Source of the DNA: Ostrinia nubilalis
Taxonomy: Eukaryota; Arthropoda; Insecta; Lepidoptera; Crambidae
NCBI RefSeq assembly: GCF_963855985.1
Contig: NC_087095.1
Span: forward strand, 15,448,001-15,512,000
Length of the DNA stretch: 64,000 nt
Direction: 5' to 3'
How positions within the stretch are numbered: position 1 is the stretch's first letter; every line of letters begins with the position of its first letter. The position numbers and the translations under genes are program-made. The notes under the pieces were generated by a model that worked only from the letters and a program-made list of their open reading frames with translations, was not told the origin of the DNA and made no database searches. This document shows, piece by piece, positions 45,606-57,839 of this stretch.

Positions 45606-45828
45606 ATTTCATTTCCCTACATAAAGTCTTGAAATAACGATATCACTTATTTATTATTCTAAAACTGCTCAAGTGCTCATCAAGTTGTCGACTCATTACT
45701 GCTTTCACAATGCCACTGCCGAAGTCATTCATTCATTTCAAAATGATAGACATTTCAGCTGTTAAGAAAAAATCTAGGATGTTACACGTACCTACATTCA
45801 TTTTTGTAAATATTTTTTCATTTTCATT

Positions 45829-46030
45829 CCGCTTTGCAATGGAGGGAAGTCGAACCTTAATTTCGAACTCCTCCTATGTTCTTCTGATTAATTTCGTTGC
45901 GGGTCCAATGACAGTTTAACTTTCCCCCGGGAGAAACTTGACCTTCATTGGTTGGGTTTTTGTGGCGGTCAAGCTGTAGATCCTGGTTACACAGGAGTTG
46001 CAGTGGTGGGAACGAGAGGTGGGAATAGTC
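45829..46030 (+). repeat. Repeat family A, copy 2 (longest)
   Basis: Matches 1790-1980 and continues to GTGGGAACGAGAGGTGGGAA and TAGTCCCG. The last part recurs in reverse at 61670-61737. Confidence 0.7.
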
Positions 46031-46784
46031 CCGAAATATTTTTTCATCTAACAATTTGTTGCTCTTTATTTGCAAATAAATTACTATTCCATCAATGTTG
46101 TATACACCCTGTATAAATAAAAAGCATTTTCAATACCAGCCCATCGCGGCCGCGTGGGCACCGCGAGTGCATTGTCAACGGCATTGTTCCTCCTTCAATA
46201 GAAGCTGGAATACACATTTATTTCTCTCAACGTTGCCTTCCACATAAAACTTTATTATTTAGGTTTTATGGAATAACTTTTATGTTCTGTACTTACTACA
46301 ATTACCAACTACTTACATGGTTGCAGAATCCTTTGCACATGGCTGGTACTTTTGTTACAACTCAAATTAATTTTACTGCCTTGGTTTATTTTATGTTCAT
46401 TATTTTTGCTTTTGGAGTCTGTAGAGAAGGCAAGCGTTTAAGTTTCACAAATACAATACAACATGAAACATTAAGTTACATGTTGTATTGTATTGTATAT
46501 TGTAAAAGTTGCACCCTAATTGAACACTGCTTTAAAGTGACATTTCCGTACTTCAACTAGGGTGTAACTTTTTATTATTAAGGGGGATTAATTAAGTAAA
46601 TCATGCTTTTTAACTCGAACTCTTACCTACGTAAAATTGTTGAGATGTTCTTTTTTCCGTATAAAGCTAAAAAAATATTTCAAATCTTACTATGTGTGGA
46701 TCAGCTATTTACTAATGTACGTCCCATAATGATGACTTTTAAGGAATAATATCTCCAGCCCTCATTTTAACTGTCTGACAAAGC
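46031..46784. other. Intergenic DNA, no gene seen
   Basis: GTTGCACCCTAATTGAA near 46510 and TTCAACTAGGGTGTAAC near 46553 form a loose inverted pair. No gene. Confidence 0.4.
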
Positions 46785-47088
46785 CCTTTTGTACCCTTTG
46801 CACCACCGGCCTGCACCACTGGTGGTGCAAAGGGTATTTTTTAATCCCCTTTACACCACCAATAGTGCCGCGCTACCATTAACTGTAAAACGATTATCTA
46901 TAATTATTATAATTTATATAATATTATAATATTATAAAGAGGAAATATTTGATTGTTTGTTTGTACTGAATAGGTTCCGAAACTACTGGACAGATTTGAT
47001 AATATTTCACTATTAAAATCCAAATAATTTTCTGAGTAACAAAGGCTATTAAATATTTTCAAAAGAGTTACTAAAAGTTATGTATTAA

Positions 47089-47200
47089 AGTACCAGGGCA
47101 ACATAATCATAAAGGAGCTATATCAAATTTTTCTTGGTAGACCCGAGATATAAACATGTATCATAAAATAGCTCCTTTATGGTTATGTTGCCCTGGTACT
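47089..47200. repeat. Hairpin element with 33-bp arms
   Basis: AGTACCAGGGCAACATAATC starts the left arm. The right arm ends GATTATGTTGCCCTGGTACT-like with one mismatch in 33 bp. It is nested in the 46785-47801 element. Confidence 0.8.
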
Positions 47201-47539
47201 AATTATTCGTTGTATGCAGGCCCGGGGTATCGTGGGTCTGAAGTGAAATGTTTACAGCCACGTGTTAAGTTTTTCATATTATTTTATTCTTAAGTCATTC
47301 AAGTATTTGTGTCTTGTAGTCATCATTTCATGTTGATGAGGTGATGATGAAAGTTAAACAACTCCTTAACGCTGTTCCATGCATACAGCCACGCATCACA
47401 CATCATATTATTAGGCTAAACACAAATATAAAAAAAAACTGCTGAACTTGACGCTTCAATTTCCCGCCAAGAATTCCCCTCGAAGTTGCAATGCGTTTAT
47501 TGCACTGCAATAAATAAATTAAAACTATTAGGTAGGTTT

Positions 47540-47650
47540 TGATTAAATAAATAAAATAAATAAATATCTTTGGACATTTTACACTGCGCCTCTAGTCCCA
47601 AACTAAGCAAAGCTTGTACTATGCGTACCAGACGACGGGATAAACATACA
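47540..47650 (-). mobile_element. LINE 3' end with A/T tail
   Basis: AAATAAATAAATA followed by CTAGTCCCAAACTAAGCAAAG is a common LINE 3' terminus of Lepidoptera in reverse. A second piece lies at 48125-48180. Confidence 0.5.
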
Positions 47651-47801
47651 TAAATACATTTTTTAATTTATAACATACAGTCTACTACTAGTTTTACAGT
47701 CGATGGTAGCACAGCACTATTTGTTGGTGGTGCAAGAGGGATTTAAAAATACCCTTTGCACCACCAGTGGTGCAGGCCGGTGGTGCAAAGGGTACAAAAG
47801 G

Positions 47802-49024
47802 TGACAACCTTAGCAATGGCCAACTGTTGTTATATACATAAAGTGTTCGCGACGCACACAGCGACAGCGTTTCATAAGCGCAGCAAAACGGTGTATTGAG
47901 GCAGCGGCCGGCCCAGACTGAATACAGGGTGTTGTACGTTGGGACAATTTAAAAAATAAATTATAATAAAATAGTTAAACAAATCAAAAGATAAATCTAC
48001 ATCGCTGTTATCTCGAATGTGGGGCTACCTATACTTGCCTGCTAACATTGTTTCCATATTTCTGATATATCGATATACACAGTTAATACTAGTGCACCCG
48101 CGGTGTTGTTAAAAATGATATAAATATTTTTGGATATCTCTACATCACATTATCTAGTCCCAAACTAAGCAAAGCTTTTAGTAATGAATGAAAAACCTGC
48201 CTACCCTAATTTACCTATAAACTAGGATCACTGAAAAATGCATTATTTATACCGGTGAAGTTTTTAAATATTCGAATTCGTTTGACTTTAGAACTCTTAC
48301 CTTCAATTTGTTCATTGTTTAATTTTACATTTACATATATATCTTTATTACAATACTCGTATAAGCAGACGAGCTTTTCCCTTATAGAGCTTGTTTTTTT
48401 TAAATTCCCATTATATTATTTATACGAAAAAGTGCAGACAACATTATTAAATGCTTTGGAACACCCTGTTTGTTCACAATACCAAGTTGTATTGTGCCCT
48501 AGCCGCAGTCGTCGAGTGGTTTCGTAGACTTCTGAAAACAGTCTCGTTTTATTTTTTATTTTATTCCATTTTTGACGTGACGAGTTATTGCTTGCACTGA
48601 CCACTTCTAGGCCCGAGGCGGGGAGGAAACGAATAGATTTTGTTATTTTTCCGTTCTACAAGCGATACCCTTTTGTATTGTGACAATACTTTAAATTGAT
48701 ATCAACTTTTTCTTGTTTTAGCTAGCTTTTTCTGTGGTTTGTTGTTTTAACTGAAGACACTGAAGTGGAGAGTCTAGGCCTCCTTTTGTATATGGGAAAT
48801 TAGAGATGGTCATGCTCCTGCAGTTGAGACTCAATGACCTGATGATGATGATAACTCAATATCTCTGTTTTGCTCAAGGTCAGCTGGTAGAGAATGACGT
48901 ATGGCATTAAGCTCGCCTTTTTGTACGGAACATTGTTGTGTGTGCAATAAAGTCTTTAAATAAAAAAAAACTGACTCTTAAGATTCAGTCAAACTATTGA
49001 TTTATATTAGACTTAAATGCATTG
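47802..49024. other. Intergenic DNA, no gene seen
   Basis: Apart from the LINE scrap at 48125-48180, nothing is recognised. Confidence 0.45.
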
Positions 49025-49075
49025 ATCGCCATCGCTGCACGCCGGCTGATCGCGTGTGATCGCGTTGGTTTGGCT
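49025..49075. repeat. Half copy of the 51.4-kb hairpin
   Basis: GATCGCCATCGCTGCACGCC through GTGATCGCGTTGGTTTG equals one arm of the hairpin at 51386-51516 with a 2-bp deletion. Confidence 0.75.
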
Positions 49076-49848
49076 GAACCTTTAAAAAGCTGTTCGATGT
49101 TTTAAGAAGAACAAAAGATTCACGATAAAACATAACCGTGCTCTTTTGTTTTCAATTTAATAATTGATCAGCAAAAAAATCTACATACTCGTAGAATAAT
49201 GATATAATATCCTTCAATCCTGAAACCTGAATACAATTTTCAGACGTCAACGTACGTTTTTCCATGTGTTCTGACTTTGTAGGTTATTGGCGTAGATAAT
49301 CGGTTTCAATTGTTTGATTTACTTTGAGGTTCATTCACTTCCACATCACATGTCTCCAGCTTGAAGGTTTTAGACGATTCGTTCCAGTTTGTAACGAGGC
49401 GTGACCGATAGACGTGCATCAAGTCAGTGCATATCCAGATTTCAATTTTGATCCTTTGAATATTCATTCTTACAAAGTATAGTGAAATTATTCAGAATAT
49501 TTACATACATTAGCGATAAATTTAAGTATTTCTTGTTACCTAGTCAGTGTTGTTTGGTGATGTTGTTGGCCATCAACCAACTTATGAGATAATTGAATGA
49601 TAGAGTTAGTTTAATTTAGAGCAAAAAAAAGGAAAATTCCTTTATTTAACACAGATCCACCTAATGGCCGCTTAAACGAACGCCAGATTTATTTTTTTAT
49701 ATTTTATTGGGGAAATCTAAGAAAATGTCTACTTATTATAACCGTTCAGTATTATTCCGAAGTAAGTTTATGACAGCAACTGTATTTACTTCGTATTTAT
49801 CTTGCACTATTTTCTGTCGGGAGTATGATTCGCTGACATACCCGTTAT
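49076..49848. other. Intergenic DNA, no gene seen
   Basis: Nothing recognised. Confidence 0.5.
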
Positions 49849-50052
49849 GCCCAGAACAGAAGGTGAAACGCATCTGCAACGAAACTGCAACTGCTAGTTA
49901 CTTTTGAGTTGCATCTAAGTTTCTGCCATAGAGTCCGTTGAGAGACCACACATGACGCGACCAGTTTGAAACTTTCAGTTTCAGTTTCATTCATAAGAAT
50001 CATCAGAAAGTTGCAGTTACGTTGCAGTTGCGTTTCACCGTCTGTTCTGGGC
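49849..50052. mobile_element. 204-bp MITE with TTA flanks
   Basis: The inverted ends GCCCAGAACAGAAGGTGAAA and TTTCACCGTCTGTTCTGGGC extend to about 33 bp. TTA lies beside both ends, which would fit PIF/Harbinger-type insertion. Non-coding. Confidence 0.7.
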
Positions 50053-50725
50053 CTTAGTCATTGGCCTGAATTGATTGAGAATTTCAAACCCTATACGAGT
50101 ACTTATACCAAACCAATAATTCTTTTCAGTGCCGCGTAGAGCGCGCGAGTGTCGCAGGAGACGTATCGCCGCCATATTTCACGTGGGCGTTACTTTTCGC
50201 CATTTTGTACAGTCGACTACAAAAATATTTTGCTGCCTTACAATAGATGAGCAATCCTAGTTCACGAATCCAAGAAAAACATTCGTATTAGGATCGATAC
50301 GAATACGAATGTTTTCGGACAGGGCCAAATAATTTATGTTGGTTTCGAGGCTTGGTGAAAATGTGTTCAGCTGTTTTGATGTTGACTGTACATTTTTTCA
50401 GTGGCAAAGGCTACGTGTAAAAATCACTCTTTTTACGAAAACTGACGCTTTCCTTTCCGGTTTTCTTTTATGTGCGATGGGAAAGTAACAGAGTTCTTGG
50501 TATTGAAAGCACTTAAATTTTACCTACTTGCTCCAAATAGATAAACTTAAAACATAAAGTACACTGTACAGAAAAAAGATTAAGCCTTACAATAGGGACA
50601 AACGCCACTAGTCGATCGAAATACTTTTAAGAACTGTCAAAACACAGCTTTTTCCTGGAATTTGTACGGACTTACCCACTGTGGTAGTATGCCGCTAATC
50701 TACACAAAATAGCGGATTTGAGTTA
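50053..50725. other. Intergenic DNA, no gene seen
   Basis: Nothing recognised. Confidence 0.5.
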
Positions 50726-50964
50726 GGCGGTTATCACACTGCGCCGCACTCCGCCGCGGAGCGCGGGGCGACAGATTTAATCATTGTATGCAAGTACCTC
50801 AGTTTGTACAGAAAACACGCGCGGCACTTCACACTGACAACGCGTCCGCGCGCGTGATTTTCAACCGACTTCAAAAAAGGAGGAGGTTCTCAATTCGACC
50901 CGTATGTTTTTTATATGAAAATCACGCGCTCCGCGGCGGAGCGCGGCGCAGTGTGATAACCGCC
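50726..50964. mobile_element. GC-rich MITE with nested insertion
   Basis: Ends GGCGGTTATCACACTGCGCC and GGCGCAGTGTGATAACCGCC are perfect 20-bp inverted repeats, followed by CCGCCGCGGAGCGCGG palindromes. A ~60-bp piece of the AACCGACTTCAAA element (50860-50918) interrupts the right side. Confidence 0.8.
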
Positions 50965-51385
50965 TAAAATGTAAATCATCAATTGAAGTGAAAAAAATTG
51001 CAAGAAAATGGGCAAGTGAGGTATACAGCGGCCACTTCGCGGCCTGAATACTACTGAATCAAAAAATACAAACGACAGGGACACTTACTTGCAGCACATC
51101 AAGAGTCTTCTCACTGGTGATCCACCACGTGAAGATGAATATATCAGTTTATAGGCGGACCCGCCTTTTTCTCACTTTTCAAAAGCCTGCTGGATCTAGG
51201 GAATCCGATCACAGCCCGAAATAACCACATTATTGTGTTTTTTACACTTTAAGGTCAATTTCTAGCCGGCACGAAACACGCACAGTTTGAGATCTCAACG
51301 GAATAAAAAAAACTATGGCAGGATCAAACGTCATTGACAGCGCCTTGGCGCGTAATTCAAATTTCGAACTACGCTACGGCGTTAA
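50965..51385. other. Intergenic DNA, no supported gene
   Basis: A donor-like CAAGTAAGT occurs on the minus strand near 51090, but no open exon with an acceptor supports it. Confidence 0.4.
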
Positions 51386-51516
51386 GGTTCGGACAAACCA
51401 ACGCGATCACAGCGCGATCAGCCGGCGTGCAGCGATGGCGATCAATGCATTTAGGTCTGGTCGCCATCGCTGCACGCCGGCTGATCGCGCTGTGATCGCG
51501 TTGGTTTGTCCGAACC
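51386..51516. repeat. Long hairpin with 58-bp arms
   Basis: The arms 51386-51443 and 51459-51516 are complementary at 57 of 58 positions around a 15-base loop. They start GGTTCGGACAAACCAACGCG and end with its complement. It is GC-rich compared with its flanks. A half copy exists at 49025-49075, so it is a dispersed element, probably a palindromic MITE. Confidence 0.85.
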
Positions 51517-51570
51517 CTTACGCGTTTCCAAATCGAATGATCGATTTGATTCAAATAGTGACAAAGACTT

Positions 51571-51709
51571 ACGCCCGCATTCACAAACATTACTATGAGG
51601 TAACGCGTGGACGCATAGGGTGACACACGAACCAATCACAGAGCTCTATTCAACGCTGTGCGTTCGATTTTCTGTTTCACTTAAGCAAGTATCGTTTGTG
51701 AATACGGAC
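51571..51709. mobile_element. MITE, 'ACGCCCGTATTCACAAAC' family
   Basis: Starts ACGCCCGCATTCACAAAC and ends ATCGTTTGTGAATACGG. About 139 bp, both ends present. Confidence 0.8.
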
Positions 51710-54272
51710 ATTAGTTATTATGAATGCCATTTTGTACCTACAGATTATATACGAGTAATTTCATATTTAATATAATACCAATAAATTGAAGTGCAAATCA
51801 ACTAGTCGATAATAGGTTTCTCAAGCACATATTCTTAGGTCGGAATAGCCTCTTGCGTCCAGGTCACCACCGCCGGGCAATAAGAACACATTCCTAATCA
51901 CTCCTAACTGGCAGCTCTGTCACAGTGTAGGATCAAGCAGTAGATGGATTACAGCATTTTATGATAATCACATTTGAGCTCATTTATTCAACATTTCGGC
52001 CTTGTACTCTCCATCGCTGAACGTAAGCCTGCGGAAAGAACGTCACAATGCATAATTTCCGGTTTTTCAGGAACTTTGAGATCGTTGGTCTAATGAAAAA
52101 GATCGGTCCTACAGTACTGTCGAGACATAATCTCCTTTCAAGATTCCGTTTACTCCACTTTTCAAAAGTTCTACGATAGATACTGAGTATAGATTTGAAT
52201 ACATTTACTTACATTCTAAGGTATGGAGAAGATAGTAAATATTGTAAGATTGTATTGCGCGTTAAAAATCAAGGTCCTGAAACACAGCCTTGAACTCAGT
52301 GAACACAATTAAACATCGTAAAACAGTGATCGTCATCACCAAAGATTTCAAGAGCTGTCGAAGTCTGGAATACCCACTCTGTGGCCCACACCTGGCTGTT
52401 CATTGATTCCTCCGTGGAACTGGGTCGCCTCTTCAGATGCGATTAGCCGGGCACTAAATAAAGGGACGCCTCGCTGCACCTACGAGACGGGTTTTTGATT
52501 GGGAATTAAACTCGGAATCAACCAGCCGTGCCACTTGATAGCTATTGAATAAGACATCGATATCTGTAAATGTGGGTATGTTTACCAATAGAGTGTAGAA
52601 TATTATGAAAAATCTTTTTGGATAGGTAAATACATATTCTTAATTATATTGTGCTAAACATGTCCCAGCTCTAAAACACTGAATTTCAGCAGGTTACTCT
52701 GAGCAGTGGCTCAGGGGTTGCATCTCGTTTGTTTGCTTTTAAACAAGATATTTTAAAGTAGTACAAACAATTTCGTGCGACTCTGAATGCATGAAAAACA
52801 ATCCAAGAATTGGTCAGGAAAATTTTATGTGTGACTAATTTATTCATTCATCAATATCAGCCAATAAAATATATGAAAAAGAATATACCTACTAAAAGTT
52901 GATTATTCATTTATTCATTCATTGTCGAAACATAAACCAGACTCGATTGCTCAAACCGTTTACCTGATTCGTATCGAATCAAAACCGGTGATGGATTCGA
53001 ATAGTTAAAATGTAAATCCGGGCTTAACGAATGTGAGCGAAAAGAGCGAAACTCGATGTGATTTCACGATTCTCGATCGGGGATCGTTAATGGAAAACAC
53101 GAGTTGGCCAATCTCATCATCAGGATTATCTTTCGAATGAAATGATTTTTTCGAAACTCAAAAAAGAACCGTTCTGCCTTCTTTTTTGAGTTACTTTTTT
53201 CGCAATTTTTTATGAATACAAAAAAAACAAAGTAGGTAACTATTGCTTCTGAAAAGGTTACGTCATAACAGTTCATTTCATTACGAGTAAAACAGTATTT
53301 ATGAAAACTTTTCATATCAATTCAGAGTTACAATGCCGCAAACTAGGAATCGCCCACTGTTTACACGAAAACAAACAAAGAGCTTATTTTATTGGCTTCT
53401 ATTTACTTAAGTAAACAATTAATTTCAAATAGGTCATTCGACATTCACGCGACGCAGGTACCGTTTACAAAAACTTGCACGCGACACGAAAAATATCGTA
53501 AAACGAGCAGTTTTTCAGAGTTTTCCTCGTTTTATTGAAATTTACGCGGCTGCCTATTGTGCTTAATTAAATTCTTTGGAAGTGCGAACGGCTCGGCTAA
53601 TGAAGTCTCTCTAAAATTGACCTGCGGGGTTCTTGAGCCGTTACGCGCGTAGAGATGCGATTAGTCTGGGGGACTCTTTGTTCGTGTGCTCAGTCGTGTT
53701 TGTAATTGCTGAGGATCGTGGGTTTTATGTACACAGTATGAAAATAATGGTTCACTGTGGTTGTATGTTTTATTACAGTGTTTTATTACACAAACTTAGT
53801 GCTAACAGGTCAGTCATCAACTATGGCCCGAACATGACGTCATGACGAGGAGTTAGATTCTTAAAAGGAATATCACAAAAAAACCATGCACTTTGCATGC
53901 CGCTACCCATTACAATTAAAGGACGAAAATGATGATAGAATTTGAGAATCTTTTCAAAATGTTACTTTACATAGCAAATGCAGTTGCGTAGTAGATAACT
54001 GCAGCTTTTAACGTGGTCATTGTACTCTACCATTCTCTAATCTTCTTTGAGATTAACGTTGTATTTTCACGTGCTACTTTAATTACATTTACTCATCATG
54101 GATTCCGTTTCGTAAAGGAACGCTGCACTTTAAAACACGAACGAAAGAACACATTAGAATTCCCTTTGTCTACGTACAGACGCGTCTTTTTAGACTTCAC
54201 AGGTATTTGCCGAATAGAAATTCCATTTCTCGAATTAAGTACTTTACCACGTTTGCTTTCTATAAGACAGAC
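51710..54272. other. Intergenic DNA, no gene seen
   Basis: A degenerate RTE scrap may lie at 52005-52060 (CATCGCTGAACGTAAGCCTG). No gene. Confidence 0.45.
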
Positions 54273-54390
54273 TGAGGCTGAGTTGCACCACCTAGCTGTG
54301 ACCGTAACTTTAACGATAACCGGTGTTTTTTGTATGGAGTTTGACAGATTTTTGACGTTTGTCAAAGCTAAAGTAAGATGGTGGATGGGA
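54273..54390. mobile_element. MITE, 'GGCTGAGTTGCACCA' family
   Basis: Starts GAGGCTGAGTTGCACCACC and contains TATGGAGTTTGACAGATTTT. The right end GTAAGATGGTGGATGG is damaged. Confidence 0.75.
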
Positions 54391-54606
54391 TGGCCTTACA
54401 AAACAGACAAAAAGAGTCTAGCATTATAAAGTGTGAAGGTGAAATGCTAGAGTCTGCTCCGATCTTTCAAGCATTCAACGTAAATTAATTAGCTGAAATT
54501 CAAACTGAATCCCAAATATTCTATAAGGTAGGACGGAGGTAAACACGAAAACAGAGTTTACTTATGAAATTCAGGGTATTGTGGAAATTCATGATTCTTA
54601 TTACAT

Positions 54607-54690
54607 AACTAGCGGCCGCCCGCGACTTCGTACGCGTGGATCCCGTTTTACCCTCTTAGGGGTGGAGTTTCGTAAAATCCTTTCTTATGG
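54607..54690 (-). mobile_element. Helitron-like 3' end, reversed
   Basis: CTAGCGGCCGCCCGCGACTT is, on the minus strand, a GC-rich stem followed by CTAG and then T, as at Helitron 3' ends. GCGTGGATCCCGTTTTACCC follows on the plus strand. Confidence 0.5.
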
Positions 54691-57300
54691 ATGCCTTTGA
54701 GTTATATATATTTAGATATATGGAGTTTAATTTGCTTACGAATGATAAAAACAAAAATAAAGAACATGGAAAGACGAACGATGAAATAGGAACGAAATCT
54801 ATAAATGCACAATCAGTTCATTAATTATCATACCCCATTGAATTATTTTCGAGTAATTAATTTAATTAGAACTTTACATAAAATAAATCCTGAAAAATCG
54901 CATCGCTATCGCATTATTTATGTCAGCAGGTGGCAAAAAATAGAAGTGGGCAAATTAAACGTTGTAACGAGCCGACGTGGCACTTCTCAATTGCGCCGTT
55001 TGCCTCCCCTCACTTCACACCTAACCTGGATCTGAAGTAACACCCTGTAACTGAGGCGTTTGTGATCGTTCTTATTGATACAAATGATTTTTATATTGCT
55101 GAAATTTTGAAAAAGAACCCGAAACATATGAAACCTCTTTCATCAAACAAAATTTTGTGAGTAGATAGGATTAGTGTAAAAAATGTAGAGATACTAAAGT
55201 TTTGATGATAGATTATACTAGAGTGGAAACACGTCCTCACACATGTTGACTTCAATCACAACTGTAAATAAAAAAAGACCTTTTAAAATTAAAAAGAACA
55301 ATAATATTACATAATAAGTATTACCCACCGGAGAATAATATTATTATTTTAGCAAGTATCGTTTTATCGGGAAAATAAACTATGAATTCTTTTCGGTCAA
55401 TATCTTTAGTAACTTTCTTCAAAATGATATACTTAATAACTATGTTACTATACTATTTTCTACGTATATCCTCTTGAATCACAAATTTCAAAATCAAAAA
55501 CAGCGGAAAATTTTGAACACTCAGTGTTCTTACTCGTACCATCGCCAGGGACATCCATTGTACTGTTAAGACAATACGATAACAATAACATTAAATTGTA
55601 TTCAGTAAGAATATTTCTTTGGAACAGATATATTTTATTGGCACAACACCTTTGTTGGGAAAAGCTAAAGAACGAAAAGCCACGGCATTTTTCTTAACAA
55701 TACACTTTATGAAGCCACGCAACACAAAAACTAAGCAAACGCGGCAAAAGTCAACGACATACGTATGTACGGGGTTTCGTAGAATAAAGTATAGATTCTG
55801 TCTATTCAAAGACAAAAGTTAAATTATATTTAAACAAAATATAGGTATTAACGAAGTCAAACAGTTTTGGTTTTCAAAACAAAATACTAATTTTTAATTC
55901 AAAAAGCGGCTTAAGGGTCATTAGGAGAGCTGTTCTTCTTCGAACTTCGAAATAAACATTTAGAATTTGGGAAAACTTAAACGTTTGCGACAATCTACCT
56001 AATGAAAGGGTATAAAAACTCATCATGATCTATTTATCTATCACCATGATGTAATCGCCTTCTGTTCTATTCCTCTTTGAGCAAGATATTTCAAAACGTG
56101 ATTGCCAACAGCTAACTCATAAAAAGATTTAAAACTTTGTGCATAAAAAATAGCTGTAAATCTTGCCATGAGTCCCTTTAGAACCCTAAAAATGAACTTT
56201 ATACGAATAAACCTGAATAAACCCAAAAGAAGGCAGGTGCAAATAAATTGAAATGAAAATATTGCGAGCTTTATTTCACAAATGGGAAATAATGCCTTCA
56301 TTCCCGGACTAATCGTGTACTGGAAATAAATAGGTATATTTTGTGAAATAAATAAACATAACTGTACTTTTTACATTAAGAAAGTTCGAGCGCTCTTTAT
56401 AATTCGTGCTTACGTTCTTTCGAGTCAATTAGATTCTGTTTTTTAAAACTCGTTACCATTTCGTATTTGCCACTATTCGTAATTATAGTATAAGGTTCCT
56501 ATTCTATAATAGATGTCAATGATATGAAAGTCAATAACCTTCAAGTTTTATAATAGGGGCCATGGATGTGTGGGCATCAACATAAGATAGAGTTGCTATA
56601 TCTGGCTTACGAAGCCTACTAGCAAATTTTTCAACTGCTGTAAATTTTCACTTCGATCGATCTGTCATCTATTTCGACCCCCAGAAATTGCTCGGCTGTC
56701 ATGCCTGAACATAAATTAACTGTTGAAATTTCGGTTGCGTCGGATATCGTTAATTCGGTAACGGTAATTCAGTAACAGTATCGGCAGTTCGACGACTATT
56801 CATTTTGAAAATTACAAGGGTATTACATTACAAAAAAGTTAATACTCAGTAAAATTTATTGAAGCATATATTATACACAACAAACAATACAGTTATGAAT
56901 GTTAATTAATTATCAAGTGAATTAATCAAATATTTTCTATCATCTTAATACCCACAGTGAGTCCCTCAGTCACTGTGAAAATCTAAAAGCTCAGCAATCA
57001 AATAGTTCTTTATTTTTGTAGTTTTTTGTTCTTAGACTGAGATCAATCGAGCATCATTTGGTTTCTTTTGATATTTTAAAGACCGTTTCGGGGTACATAT
57101 TGAAACAAAATTCAGAGCTTTTTTGTATCGTGCTTCTCAAGCCTAATAAACCCTCAATGAGCGATGCTGTTGCGACGCTATGATACGTCACTTACTGATA
57201 TATAGGCCCCTAGAATGATCTGACAAAGCCAGTGGTTCGAACGCGCTCGTCGCTGATTCAGGCACTGCTTTACTCACAAAAAAGCTCGCTTGACCTTATC
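54691..57300. other. Intergenic DNA, no gene seen
   Basis: Short frames near 55591-55822 and 56041-56301 are not recognised. Confidence 0.45.
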
Positions 57301-57302
57301 AA

Positions 57303-57345
57303 CTTCTAATAAGGCACAGGTTCCTCCGTGGGCGGTGCCTCTAGG
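57303..57345 (-). pseudogene. Relic of the WAP gene's last exon end
   Basis: On the minus strand it reads EAPPTEEPVPY and a stop, almost the same as the last residues of the real exon (EAKPTEEPVPY). About 30 bp are identical to 57661-57692. It lies some 360 bp downstream and has no WAP domain, so it is a leftover of a local duplication. Confidence 0.65.
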
Positions 57346-57482
57346 GACCAGTGGGTCTAGACAAAGTGCAAATTATAATCGCAAACCAGTCGACAAGTGG
57401 TCGAAAGCCCCTTTTTTGTATGGAGTTTTGACGGATTCGATTTTCGATTCGATCAAAAAGTGCGTTTCGTCTAGGGGGGCAG
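57340..57482. repeat. Dispersed repeat in the 3' flank
   Basis: CTAGGGACCAGTGGGTCTAGA to TTTCGTCTAGGGGGG, with CGATTTTCGATTCGATC inside, looks like a MITE I know to be common in Lepidoptera. Terminal repeats are weak. Confidence 0.4.
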
Positions 57483-57562
57483 AAGTGGCGGTTGTGTGAG
57501 TTACGTCACATTTAAAAATCGAATACATCTAAATGTCAAAATGCCGAAGTAATGAGATAAGG

Positions 57563-57568
57563 TTTATT
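57563..57568 (-). terminator. AATAAA signal for the WAP gene
   Basis: On the minus strand AATAAA lies about 95 bases after the stop codon at 57664, a fitting distance. Confidence 0.5.
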
Positions 57569-57663
57569 TGTTGGTGAGTTTATGCATGACTCCTAACCCT
57601 TGGAGTGCCTTTGATTTGCCGCCAAGTGCCGCACTTTGCAGCAAAGGCGCCCTTATCCAGCTT

Positions 57664-57839
57664 CTAATAAGGCACAGGTTCCTCCGTGGGCTTTGCTTCG
57701 CTCTCGGGCCGCTGGCAGGTGAGCGCGCCGCAGCGGTTGGGACAGCACTTCAGAGCGCGCGGGCAGTCCGAATCTCCCGTGCAAGAGTGGGAGCACACCC
57801 ATACTCCTCGCGGGTACTCGGGGCAGCTGCCTTTCTTCA
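57664..57839 (-). CDS. WAP gene exon 3 (second WAP domain, stop)
   Basis: 176 bp after acceptor CTTCCAG. The cysteine pattern CPEYPRG...C...C...DSDCP...KCCPNRCG...C is textbook WAP. TAG is at 57664-57666. Confidence 0.85.

Larger units (their letters stand above)
46785..47801. mobile_element. ~1-kb DNA transposon with GGTGGTGCAAAGGG arms
   Basis: The arms start CCCTTTTGTACCCTTTGCAC and are repeated inverted at 47725-47801, each about 75 bp with its own internal palindrome CACCACTGGTGGTG. Flanks both read TGACAA, a possible target duplication. No transposase frame is present. Confidence 0.7.

Noticed and set aside
51050..51170. A minus-strand coding exon ending at a CAAGTAAGT donor
   Set aside because: Each frame meets a stop shortly upstream and no acceptor lies in the open part.
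54013..54429. 138-codon plus frame as a gene
   Set aside because: Its second half is the GGCTGAGTTGCACCA MITE; no recognisable protein.
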